This document shows positions 8,082-15,760 of a stretch of 64,000 nucleotides of DNA, in pieces. Origin of the DNA: Methylocystis bryophila (GTDB lineage Bacteria; Pseudomonadota; Alphaproteobacteria; Rhizobiales; Beijerinckiaceae); the NCBI RefSeq assembly GCF_027925445.1, contig NZ_AP027149.1:3422501-3486500 (forward strand), read 5' to 3'. Numbering within the stretch: the first letter of the stretch is position 1; each line of letters begins with the position of its first letter. Position numbers and translations under genes: made by a program. The notes under the pieces were generated by a model. That model worked only from the letters and a program-made list of their open reading frames with translations. It made no database searches and was not told the DNA's origin.

Positions 8082-8918
8082 ATGAAAAAGGTTGCTTCTA
8101 TTTCCGCGATCGCGCTGGCGATCGGCATGAGCTCCGCGTTCGCAGCAGATCTCCCCTCCCACAAGGCTCCGGTCTATGTGCCGCCGCCGCCGCCCCCGCT
8201 GACCTGGAACGGCTTCTACGCCGGTGTGAACGTCGGCGGCGGATGGAACTCCAACAGTGTGAACCAGGTCTACGCGCCCTATTGGGATCCGCGGTATAGC
8301 TTCGCCTCCAATGTCACCCCGACGGGCGCGACGAACCTCTTCTTCCTGCCCGGCAGCTCGAATTTCAACGGAACCTCGGGCGGCGTCGTGGGCGGCGGAC
8401 AGGTCGGCTACAACTTCCAGTTCAACCCGTCGGTCCTGGTCGGCGTCGAGACCGACTTCCAGGGCTCGAGCATCGGCAACAACAACAAGTCCGAAGCCGC
8501 TCCCTTTTACGCTTCGCCTCTCGCCGCCGGCGGCCTCCTGGTCCCGCTCGTGGCGACTGGCGGCGGCCATGCCGGGATCGACTGGATCGGCACGGTGCGC
8601 GGCCGCGCGGGCTGGCTCTTCACGCCCTCGCTGCTCGTCTACGGCACGGCCGGCTTCGCCTATGCCGGCGTCTACGCTGGGAACTACAACAACACCCGCA
8701 CTGGCTGGACCGCCGGCGGCGGCCTCGAATATATGTTCACTTCCAACATCTCTGCGAAGATCGAATATCTCTATGCCGATCTCAGCAGCGGCGGGCAGAC
8801 CGGCGGATGGGGCTGGAACTACGGCAACCACCGTCATCCGCAGCTCAACATCGTCCGCGCCGGCGTGAACTATCACTTCAACTGGGCGGCCCCCGCTCCG
8901 GTTCTCGCCAAATACTGA
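8082..8918 (+). CDS. Outer-membrane beta-barrel protein (tandem copy 2)
   Basis: This protein of 278 residues starts at ATG 8082, preceded at 5 bases by a perfect AAGGAGG (8070-8076), so the 54-codon upstream extension is not used. It has a Sec signal peptide 'MKKVASISAIALAIGMSSAF', a 'PPPPPPLTWNGFYAGVNVGG' linker, and the same barrel strands as the 6972 gene ('VGYNFQFNPSVLVGVETDF', 'GTVRGRAGWLF', 'KIEYLYADLSSGGQTGG', 'GVNYHFNWAAPAPVLAKY'). It differs from its neighbour mainly in the extracellular-loop stretches at about residues 60-95 and 140-165. The loop differences with conserved strands indicate duplication followed by loop divergence. The role is presumed to be the same. Confidence 0.92.
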   Translation: MKKVASISAIALAIGMSSAFAADLPSHKAPVYVPPPPPPLTWNGFYAGVNVGGGWNSNSVNQVYAPYWDPRYSFASNVTPTGATNLFFLPGSSNFNGTSGGVVGGGQVGYNFQFNPSVLVGVETDFQGSSIGNNNKSEAAPFYASPLAAGGLLVPLVATGGGHAGIDWIGTVRGRAGWLFTPSLLVYGTAGFAYAGVYAGNYNNTRTGWTAGGGLEYMFTSNISAKIEYLYADLSSGGQTGGWGWNYGNHRHPQLNIVRAGVNYHFNWAAPAPVLAKY

Positions 8919-8942
8919 GCGGCTTCAACAGCCTCAAAGTAG

Positions 8943-8969
8943 AAAGCCCGGCCTCGCGCCGGGCTTTTT
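8943..8969 (+). terminator. Rho-independent terminator of second tandem barrel gene
   Basis: The stem aaagcccggc / gccgggcttt with loop 'ctcgc' and a T-run lies 24 bases past the stop. It is the same hairpin, at the same distance, as the terminator at 7853-7880. Confidence 0.92.
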
Positions 8970-9008
8970 CATTCAATCCAAAGCTCTACAGAAACGGGCG
9001 AGCCCGGC

Positions 9009-9875
9009 TCAGTCCACGGGCGGACCGTCGTCCTGATGAACGGAAAGCGCGCGGCGCAACTTGCCCAAGGCCCGATTCTCGATCTGGCGAACGCGCTCCT
9101 TGGATATGCCCAGCGATTCGCCGAGCGCTTCCAACGTCACGACCGAATCGTTCAAGCGCCTTTCGCGAAGAATTCGCAGCTCGCGCTCGTTCAGCACGGC
9201 GAGCGCGTCGGTCAGCCAGCGCGCGCGTCGGTCCTGATCCACTCTTTCCTCGACGATCTCGTCCGGGAGAGGCCCGTCGTCGACGAGAAAATCCATTCTC
9301 TCTGTCGCATTCGCATCGTCGGAGATCATCTGCGCATTGAGCGATGCGTCGCCGCCGCCCAGGCGCGAATCCATCAGCTCGACGTCCGCGCGGGGAAGCT
9401 TCAAGGCGTCGGCGATGCTTTGCAACGGATCGGCGCAGTGAGCCGCTCCGCTGCCCTGCGCAAGCCGCGCGCGCAATCGGCGCAGGTTGAAAAACAAAGC
9501 CTTCTGCGCGGAACTCGTCCCGCCGCGCACGATCGACCAGTTTCGCAGCACGTAATCCTGGATTGACGCCCTGATCCACCAAGTGGCGTAGGTGGAGAAT
9601 CGCACGTCCCGCTCCGGCTCGAAGCGGGCGGCCGCCTCCAAAAGCCCGATATGGCCCTCCTGGACCAGATCAGCCGCGGCGAGCCCATAGTGGCGGAACC
9701 GCGCTGCGATCGCGATCACGAGCCGCATATGAGCCGCGGTAAGGCGATGCAGAGCATGCTGATCCTGCCTGTCGCGCCAAGCCAAGGCTAGAATGCGTTC
9801 CTCCTCGCGCTCCAAAAAAGGGGCGGACGTGGCGGCCTTGAGGAGCTCGCGGCTGATTCCTGGCATATAAGCCAT
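9009..9875 (-). CDS. rpoH: RNA polymerase sigma-32 (heat-shock type) factor RpoH
   Basis: This protein of 288 residues has the full sigma-70 family layout. Region 2 reads 'DLVQEGHIGLLEAAARFEP' and 'FSTYATWWIRASIQDYVLRN'. The RpoH box follows ('AQKALFFNLRRLRARL'; family form AQKKLFFNLRR), which separates it from housekeeping sigma. Region 4 reads 'LEALGESLGISKERVRQIE'. It directs polymerase to heat-shock/stress promoters. Two ATGs are possible. 9875 is preferred over 9881 because GGGAG lies six bases before it, while it touches the first ATG. Alphaproteobacteria often carry two rpoH genes. The divergence at region 2.4 ('NWSIVRGGTS' instead of '..RTGT') suggests this could be the secondary copy, which is an inference. 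Confidence 0.92.
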   Translation of the reverse strand: MAYMPGISRELLKAATSAPFLEREEERILALAWRDRQDQHALHRLTAAHMRLVIAIAARFRHYGLAAADLVQEGHIGLLEAAARFEPERDVRFSTYATWWIRASIQDYVLRNWSIVRGGTSSAQKALFFNLRRLRARLAQGSGAAHCADPLQSIADALKLPRADVELMDSRLGGGDASLNAQMISDDANATERMDFLVDDGPLPDEIVEERVDQDRRARWLTDALAVLNERELRILRERRLNDSVVTLEALGESLGISKERVRQIENRALGKLRRALSVHQDDGPPVD

Positions 9876-10005
9876 AGCCATCTCCCTAGCCGAGGCTCAC
9901 CGCAATATCGCTGCGAGGACGCTCGACGCTTCAACTTCGTATTTTAGCCATTCTGAAAGCCATAACCCCGTCGCTCTCCCTTTGGTTCCGCCTCGGCCAA
10001 GAAAT

Positions 10006-11529
10006 TCATTCAGTTACAATCTTGTAATATTCGCCTAAGCTGAGCTGCTGGTCCTTGTCGAGCCCGTTGATAAGTCGGAAATATTCCCCCGGCGGATTGG
10101 CGGTGGCCATGCGTCGCGCCATGGTGTCGAGCGAATCGCCTGACTCGGCGACAACGATGGCGAGCCTTGGGCTTCGCAAGGCGGCGACCTCTTCTCCCGA
10201 GAGCGGCCGAAAGGACGCAATCGAAGCGTCGAAGCGCTTTTCCGTTTCCTCGGTCAGCGCGTGCATCGCAAAGAGCAATCTGAAATACCGGCCATTGTGC
10301 TCGAAGACCGCGACGCGAAAGTTGAATTCGCCGGCCCGGGCGTTCGCCGTGACGGCTTTTAACCCGTTGATTTGCGTGGCCTTGACCGAGGAGCGCAAGA
10401 GACCTTGTATCCATCCGCCCGAGGTGAGGTAATTTTTGGCCGAGTCGCCGGGCGGCGCATCGACCCAGTCGAGGTAGAGAACCTCATCGTCGCGATCGCC
10501 CACGCCGCGAAGCGAGGCGGCTGAATTTTTGAGCATGAAGCCCTCCGGCGCCTTGAGCGTGAAGCGAAGCCCGCCATGGGTGTAGCGATCGCCTTGGACG
10601 AAGCCGGTCGCCGGATCGCCCCCGAAGGCCACGCCATCTATCGCGACGAGATAGCCCGCACGGTCGCGCTCGCCCGAACCGGGAGCGCTGATCGCGCGCG
10701 CCGCCGCGACGGCGCGAGCGACCCGTTCCGGCGTGGAAGGATGTTCCGAGAGAATATCCGAAGCATAGGAGGACCGCCTATCGGCGTTGAGCGCAGCGAG
10801 CTCCTCCGTCGAGCGGCCAAGCGCGGTGAGGAAGCGCGAGGCGCCATAAGGATCGAATCCCGCGGCGGCGATCACCTTCACGCCCATCGCATCGGCTTCG
10901 AATTCTTGGCTCCGCGAGAAGCTGGCGAAGGAGAGGCGCTGCCGGATTCGCGCTTCCTCGCGATTTTGCCCTGCCTTGAGGGCCTCGGCTGCCTTGGTGA
11001 TCACCTCCGCCTCGCGCTGCCGCTCGTCGCGCAAGGCGCGATGGCGCGCCGTCACATGGGCGATCTCATGCGCCATGACCGCCGCGACTTCCGAAGCGTC
11101 ATTGGCGAGCGCCAAAAGCCCCCGGGTGACGTAAAGATTGCCGGACGGCAACGCATAGGCGTTGGGAACCGGGGTGTTCAGAATCGTGACCTTATAGGCG
11201 GTTTGCCCCGCCCCGCCGCTCGCCGCGGCGAGTCGCTGCAGGATGCGATTGAGATAGGCCTCCGTGACGGGCGCGCGATAGACGCCGCCAAACTGCTCGA
11301 CAAACTCGTCGACCGGCACCGTCTCCCGACTGGCGCCAGCGACCGGCGGCGCGACGGTGACGTTCGGCTTAAACAACTGTCCTTGTCGTTCCAGCTCCGC
11401 GCAAGCCGAAAGCGCCAGCGTGGCGAGAAGGACGAGGAAGGGATCGAGCTTAAGCGCGCCCCGACTCCTGCTTTTGTGGTTTTTCAGCAGAAGCAGCGAA
11501 GCCACCCGCGCCGTGAAGAGTTTCAGCAA
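10006..11529 (-). CDS. M48-family zinc metalloprotease, predicted lipoprotein
   Basis: This is a periplasmic/outer-membrane peptidase of the M48 (BepA/YfgC-like) class, about 507 residues with the chosen start. The zinc site HEIAH is in 'VMAHEIAHVTARH' and the third ligand is in 'SQEFEADAMGV'. A lipobox 'LALSAC' follows a hydrophobic stretch, so the mature protein should be lipid-anchored at that Cys. The C-terminus ('VVAESGDSLDTMARRM' to the end) resembles a LysM-type repeat. BepA-like proteins degrade or assist misassembled outer-membrane proteins, which fits the barrel genes nearby. The start is uncertain: candidates are ATG 11622, TTG 11529 (with AAGGGG nine bases upstream) and GTG 11505. 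The longest forms overlap the upstream gene. Confidence 0.85.
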   Translation of the reverse strand: MLKLFTARVASLLLLKNHKSRSRGALKLDPFLVLLATLALSACAELERQGQLFKPNVTVAPPVAGASRETVPVDEFVEQFGGVYRAPVTEAYLNRILQRLAAASGGAGQTAYKVTILNTPVPNAYALPSGNLYVTRGLLALANDASEVAAVMAHEIAHVTARHRALRDERQREAEVITKAAEALKAGQNREEARIRQRLSFASFSRSQEFEADAMGVKVIAAAGFDPYGASRFLTALGRSTEELAALNADRRSSYASDILSEHPSTPERVARAVAAARAISAPGSGERDRAGYLVAIDGVAFGGDPATGFVQGDRYTHGGLRFTLKAPEGFMLKNSAASLRGVGDRDDEVLYLDWVDAPPGDSAKNYLTSGGWIQGLLRSSVKATQINGLKAVTANARAGEFNFRVAVFEHNGRYFRLLFAMHALTEETEKRFDASIASFRPLSGEEVAALRSPRLAIVVAESGDSLDTMARRMATANPPGEYFRLINGLDKDQQLSLGEYYKIVTE

Positions 11530-11605
11530 CTTTAACCGCCCCTTGCACCTAGAAACGAGCGAGGGCGAGGGAGAGTGCCGCCGCCAAATCGCTAGCCGCG
11601 AAACG

Positions 11606-12502
11606 TCAATCCTCAAACGCATCGCCAAGGAGCTCGATCTCCGCGGGGCTCGAAATTTCGATCCTCGGTCCGCTATTCGTTTCGATCAGGCCGCGCACGC
11701 GAATGCGTCGTCCGAGCAGCGAGCGGGGAGTCCATCCCTGGGCCAAGAATATAGGCAGATTCTTCCTGGAAATCACGACGGTGGCGTCGCGCCCCCGATT
11801 TTTCCCGAGATTCAAGTAATAGGCCGTCGTCGTCTCGCCGACCGAAGCGACCCTGCCAGAAAGCGCGGCCATGCCCTTCTTCTGGGCGAGCGCCGCAAAC
11901 GTCGCTTCCGAAGCCTTGGACTCGTCGATCTCCGGATCGTCGGCCCAGACCCCGATTCTTCGCGCACGGGGGAGGGTCTCCGCCGCGAGATAGGCTTTGG
12001 CGCAAGACGCGGCGGCGAGGTCGGGACGATAACGCCCAAGGCCTTCGCCGATCATCACGACGCCCACCGAAACGAGCGGCGCGCCGGGCTCGTCGCTCGA
12101 GGCTGCTGACATCTGCACGGGCAGCCGTCCCCAGCGGTCGGGAGCCGCCGCGAGGGGCTCGACGAAGACCTGCGCGCCCTCGAGCCAGGCGATCAGCCGC
12201 GTGAGCGCCGCATCGCGTGTGACGCCCTGCGCCGTGGGGAATTCAAGCCCTGCGAGCATCGTGCGGCGGCCGTCGACAAGGTGGAAGTCGAAGTCGTCCG
12301 AAATTCTGGCGATCGTCGCGGGCTCCGCCGCAGCGAGCGAGCATGGGCCGGCCTCGGGGGCGTTCGGCGGGCTCTGCGCAAGGGCCGCCCCCGAACCGAG
12401 AAAGGCGGAGAACGCGAGGACGCGAAATGCGCCCCGGAGCTTTCTCGGCGCGCTCCGCCGCTTCGTCGAGCCGACTCCCGAGCGCGCCGGAGGATGCTCC
12501 AA
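11606..12502 (-). CDS. Divergent thermonuclease (SNase-like) exported protein
   Basis: This protein of 298 residues is read from a TTG at 12502, one base after the stop of the upstream gene, with GGAG just before it. A longer frame (to 12649) would overlap that gene by about 145 bases. A signal peptide runs 'LRGAFRVLAFSAFLGSGAAL' to ALA. The SNase fold is suggested by 'DGRRTMLAGLEFP' (family: DG..vrLaGIDAPE), 'PDRWGRLPVQM' (family: DrYGR.lA.V) and 'CAKAYLAAE..AR..RIGVWADDP'. The usual acidic catalytic residues of the IDAPE box read LEFPTA here, so nuclease activity is doubtful. The C-terminal third ('GRVASVGETTTAYYLNLG', 'GRRIRVRGLIE') looks like an added OB-type domain. Confidence 0.75.
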   Translation of the reverse strand: MEHPPARSGVGSTKRRSAPRKLRGAFRVLAFSAFLGSGAALAQSPPNAPEAGPCSLAAAEPATIARISDDFDFHLVDGRRTMLAGLEFPTAQGVTRDAALTRLIAWLEGAQVFVEPLAAAPDRWGRLPVQMSAASSDEPGAPLVSVGVVMIGEGLGRYRPDLAAASCAKAYLAAETLPRARRIGVWADDPEIDESKASEATFAALAQKKGMAALSGRVASVGETTTAYYLNLGKNRGRDATVVISRKNLPIFLAQGWTPRSLLGRRIRVRGLIETNSGPRIEISSPAEIELLGDAFED

Positions 12503-12503
12503 C

Positions 12504-12992
12504 TTACTCCGGCGGCCTGACCGGGATCTGTTCCGGCGAAAGCGCCGGCGCGAGCCGCACGCCCGTGATCTCGAACTGCGTGCGCCGCCGGCACATGAGC
12601 GGCAGCGGGAGGTCGAGCACGAAGAGCTTCTGGTTATATTGCAGCGCAACGGAACTTCCCGGGGGAATATTCTCGAGCTGCTTGCGCGCTTCGGGGTCCG
12701 GCACGGAAAAGTCGAAGGTGTTGTCGACCGGCGAGTTTCTCCCCGAGCCGAACGCGCTCGAGCGCGCGAAGTTCGGCTGCGCCAATTGCCCTTCCCAAGT
12801 CCAGCAGGCGATACCTTTCTGCGAGAGCTTCGAGATCACGCCGGTGCGCTCGCCCACCGCATAGTTGAAGGAGTCGAGCAGCAGCAGGCCCACCACGAAA
12901 ATCGTAATAGGAGCGATCAACACAACGAAAATCTTGAGTTTCCAGTTGAGATTCCAGAAACGTTGGAACAGGCCGGTCGCTGTCGAACTCAT
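12504..12992 (-). CDS. Membrane-anchored protein of unknown function
   Basis: This protein of 162 residues starts at ATG 12992, with GGAGGAG immediately upstream; an adjacent ATG at 12995 is possible. One transmembrane helix ('LKIFVVLIAPITIFVVGLLL') is followed by an extracytoplasmic domain beginning 'GERTGVISKLSQKGIACWTWEG'. I recall this pattern from a family of small membrane proteins often mislabelled as 6-phosphogluconate dehydrogenase, so no enzyme name should be transferred. The conserved Cys and Trp pair in 'ACWTWEG' and the double 'MCRRR' are notable. The SNase-like gene starts one base after this stop, so the two are probably translated together. Confidence 0.7.
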   Translation of the reverse strand: MSSTATGLFQRFWNLNWKLKIFVVLIAPITIFVVGLLLLDSFNYAVGERTGVISKLSQKGIACWTWEGQLAQPNFARSSAFGSGRNSPVDNTFDFSVPDPEARKQLENIPPGSSVALQYNQKLFVLDLPLPLMCRRRTQFEITGVRLAPALSPEQIPVRPPE

Positions 12993-13307
12993 CATCTCCT
13001 CCAAGCCCCTTGGTCGACCGTCGCGCGGCGCGCCGGCCAGAGAGCGCGGCGGGACTCTGCCCGCGAATGCAATTTCGCACAAGCGCAAAAAGATGCGTCC
13101 GGCGTCACGGTGAGCGCCTCAAGACCCGCCGTCTGCAGTCCCCACATGCGCCGGAGCACTGCAGCAAAAATTCGGAAAACTGCCTCGGGCGCGGCGCTTC
13201 CGCGTGCGGCGCGTCGATGGGATTGGGTCAGCGCATCCTTGCCAGCGCGACGGCGCGCCGCCTATACCCGGCCGCGACGACCACTTCGGATCAGGAGACG
13301 CGCGCAC
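12993..13307. other. Divergent promoter region
   Basis: About 315 bases lie between the leftward membrane-protein gene and rightward maeB. No additional gene was seen; promoters for both directions should lie here. The long open frame through it on the plus strand is a high-GC artefact. Confidence 0.5.
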
Positions 13308-15590
13308 ATGGCGGATAAGAAGCCCTCGGGGCATGAGCGCCCGGTCTTCACCGACAAAGAGGCGCTGCTCTTCCATTCGCGCGGGCGCCCCGGCAAGCTC
13401 GAGATCGTCGCGACGAAGCCGATGGCGACGCAACGCGATCTCTCGCTCGCCTATTCGCCGGGCGTCGCGGCGCCGGTCCTGGCGATCGCCCGCGATCCCT
13501 CGACCGCCTATGATTACACGGCCAAGGGCAACATGGTCGCCGTCATTACCAATGGCACGGCGATCCTTGGACTCGGCGATCTCGGCGCGCTCGCCGCCAA
13601 GCCTGTCATGGAAGGCAAGGCCGCGCTCTTCAAGCGCTTCGCCGACATTGATTCGATCGATCTCGAGGTCGACACGCGCGACATCGAGGAATTCATCGCC
13701 GCCGTCCGCTATCTCGGCCCGTCCTTCGGCGGCATCAATCTGGAGGACATCAAGGCTCCGGAATGTTTCATCATCGAGGAGCGGCTGCGCGAAGTGATGG
13801 ACATTCCGGTCTTCCACGACGACCAGCACGGCACCGCGATCATCTCGGCGGCGGGACTTCTCAATGCGCTGGCGCTCACCGGACGCGACATCAAGGAGGC
13901 GCGCCTCGTCTGCAACGGCGCCGGCGCCGCGGGCCTCGCCTGTCTCGACCTCGCCAAGGCGCTCGGCTTCAACCCCGCCCATGTGACGCTCTGCGATACG
14001 AAAGGCGTCGTCTATCGTGGCAGAAGCGAGGGCATGAATCAGTGGAAGAGCGCGCATGCGGTCGAAACCAAGGCGCGCACGCTCGCCGAGGCGCTCGAAG
14101 GCGCCGACGTCTTCTACGGCCTTTCGGTCAAGGGCGCGCTGACGCCGGCCATGCTGCGCGGGATGGCCAAAGACCCAATCGTCTTCGCGATGGCCAATCC
14201 CGACCCCGAAATTTCGCCCGAGGAGGCGCGCGAAGCGCGTCCCGACGCGATCGTCGCGACCGGGCGCTCGGACTACCCCAACCAGATCAACAACGTCTTG
14301 GGCTTTCCCTACATCTTTCGCGGCGCGCTCGACGTGCGCGCCAAGACGATCAACATGGAGATGAAGATCGCCGCGACCAAAGCCCTGGCGCAGCTCGCGC
14401 GAGAGGATGTGCCGGACGAGGTCGCCAGCGCCTATCGCGGCGCGCGACCGCGATTTGGCCGCGACTATCTGATTCCCGCGCCATTCGATCCGCGACTCAT
14501 CTCGGTCGTGCCGCCGGCCGTCGCGAAAGCGGCGATGGATTCGGGCGTCGCGCGCCGGCCGATCGTCGACATGAAGTCCTATCGCGGCGAACTCTCGGCG
14601 CGCCGCGATCCCGTCGCCGCGCTGATGCAGACGATCTTCGACCGCGTCCGAAGCGAGCCCAAGCGCGTCGTCTTCGCAGAAGGCGAAGAGGAGCAAGTGA
14701 TCCGCGCCGCGCTTGCCTTCGTCAATGAAGGCCTGGGGCGCGCCATTCTCGTCGGGCGCGAGAATCGCGTCGTCGAAACCGCCGCCGCCGCCGGCCTCGA
14801 GCTCGGCGACAAGCTCGAGATCCACAACGCGAAGCTCTCCTCCCGCAACGCCGATTACGCGCAGTTGCTATACGCCCGTCTGCAACGCAAGGGCTATCTC
14901 TTTCGCGACTGTCAGCGGCTCATCAACAACGACCGCAATCATTTCGCCGCCGCGATGGTCGCCAAAGGCGACGCGGATGCGATGGTCACCGGCGTCACGC
15001 GCAATTTCTCCAGCGCGCTCGAGGACGTGCGCCGCGTCGTCGATCCGAAAGCCGGCAGACGCCTGATCGGCGCCTCGCTCGTGCTCGCCAACGGTCGCGT
15101 CGTCGTCGTCGCCGACACGGCGATCACCGAAATGCCCGAGGCGTCGGACTTGGCCGAAATCGCCATTGAAGCGGCGCGGCTCGCCAAGCGCATCGGCCTC
15201 GAACCGCGCGTCGCGATGCTCGCCTTCTCGACCTTCGGCTATCCGCCCGGCGAGCGCACGGCGCGCGTCAATGAGGCCGTGAAGATTCTCGATCAGCGCA
15301 AGGTCGACTTCGCTTACGACGGCGAGATGGGCGCCGACATCGCCTTGAACCGCCAGCTCATGGCCGCCTATCCCTTCTGCCGGCTGAAGGACACGGCGAA
15401 TGTTCTGGTGATGCCGGCCTTTCACTCGGCGGCGATCTCGACCAAGATGCTGCAGGAACTCGGCGGCGCGACCGTGCTCGGGCCGCTCGTCGTCGGGCTG
15501 GATAAGCCGATCCAGATCGTGCAGCTCGGCACAACGGCGAGCGAGATCGTCAATATGGCGGCGCTGGCGGCTTTTGGCGTAGGTGGCTGA
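13308..15590 (+). CDS. maeB: NADP-dependent malic enzyme with phosphotransacetylase-like C-terminus
   Basis: This protein of 760 residues oxidatively decarboxylates malate to pyruvate with NADP+, supplying NADPH and pyruvate. The N-terminal 430 residues are the malic enzyme: 'LAYSPGVAAPVL', 'TNGTAILGLGDLGALAAKPV', 'DIEEF', 'GGINLEDIKAPECF', 'FHDDQHGTAI' and the Rossmann motif 'CNGAGAAGLACLDLA'. The C-terminal 320 residues are a phosphate-acetyltransferase-like domain ('FAEGEEEQVIRAALAF', 'MVTGVTRNF', 'LGPLVVGLDKPIQI') that in this family binds acetyl-CoA as a regulator and is not catalytic. The ATG at 13308 has AGGAG nine bases upstream. The frame is open far upstream but without family sequence. 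Confidence 0.95.
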   Translation: MADKKPSGHERPVFTDKEALLFHSRGRPGKLEIVATKPMATQRDLSLAYSPGVAAPVLAIARDPSTAYDYTAKGNMVAVITNGTAILGLGDLGALAAKPVMEGKAALFKRFADIDSIDLEVDTRDIEEFIAAVRYLGPSFGGINLEDIKAPECFIIEERLREVMDIPVFHDDQHGTAIISAAGLLNALALTGRDIKEARLVCNGAGAAGLACLDLAKALGFNPAHVTLCDTKGVVYRGRSEGMNQWKSAHAVETKARTLAEALEGADVFYGLSVKGALTPAMLRGMAKDPIVFAMANPDPEISPEEAREARPDAIVATGRSDYPNQINNVLGFPYIFRGALDVRAKTINMEMKIAATKALAQLAREDVPDEVASAYRGARPRFGRDYLIPAPFDPRLISVVPPAVAKAAMDSGVARRPIVDMKSYRGELSARRDPVAALMQTIFDRVRSEPKRVVFAEGEEEQVIRAALAFVNEGLGRAILVGRENRVVETAAAAGLELGDKLEIHNAKLSSRNADYAQLLYARLQRKGYLFRDCQRLINNDRNHFAAAMVAKGDADAMVTGVTRNFSSALEDVRRVVDPKAGRRLIGASLVLANGRVVVVADTAITEMPEASDLAEIAIEAARLAKRIGLEPRVAMLAFSTFGYPPGERTARVNEAVKILDQRKVDFAYDGEMGADIALNRQLMAAYPFCRLKDTANVLVMPAFHSAAISTKMLQELGGATVLGPLVVGLDKPIQIVQLGTTASEIVNMAALAAFGVGG

Positions 15591-15646
15591 GAGGGCGTCG
15601 GGAGCGCGCGTAACAGAGGGCGATCTGGTAAATGTCTTATTCCCCC

Positions 15647-15695
15647 CGCCCTCACCCGGAGGAGCCCGCGAAGCGGGCGTCTCGAAGGGTGGGCG
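15647..15695. repeat. REP-like palindrome, first of a doublet
   Basis: The outer arms cgccctcaccc and gggtgggcg enclose an inner hairpin gcccgc-gaa-gcgggc (15664-15678). It lies between maeB and the insertion sequence, 31 bases before a second, different palindrome. Confidence 0.7.
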
Positions 15696-15726
15696 AGCCC
15701 AGATTTTCGCATGACTCGGAGACCCA

Positions 15727-15760
15727 CATCCTTCGAGCCGGCTCCTGCGGAGCCTCCTCA
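15727..15760. repeat. REP-like palindrome split by the insertion sequence (left part)
   Basis: It contains 'catcc', then the hairpin ggctcc-tgc-ggagcc, and breaks off at 'tcctca' where the IS begins. The missing right arm 'aggatg' is found immediately beyond the other IS end (17261-17267), so joining 15760 to 17263 restores a complete palindrome flanked by catcc/ggatg. Confidence 0.75.

Noticed and set aside
12201..13307. Plus-strand frame continuous with maeB for 369 codons upstream
   Set aside because: High-GC artefact opposite two real minus-strand genes. The maeB family begins at 13308 with a good ribosome site.
13119..14825. 568-codon minus-strand frame opposite maeB
   Set aside because: Shadow frame of maeB, low-complexity Arg/Asp/Gly translation.
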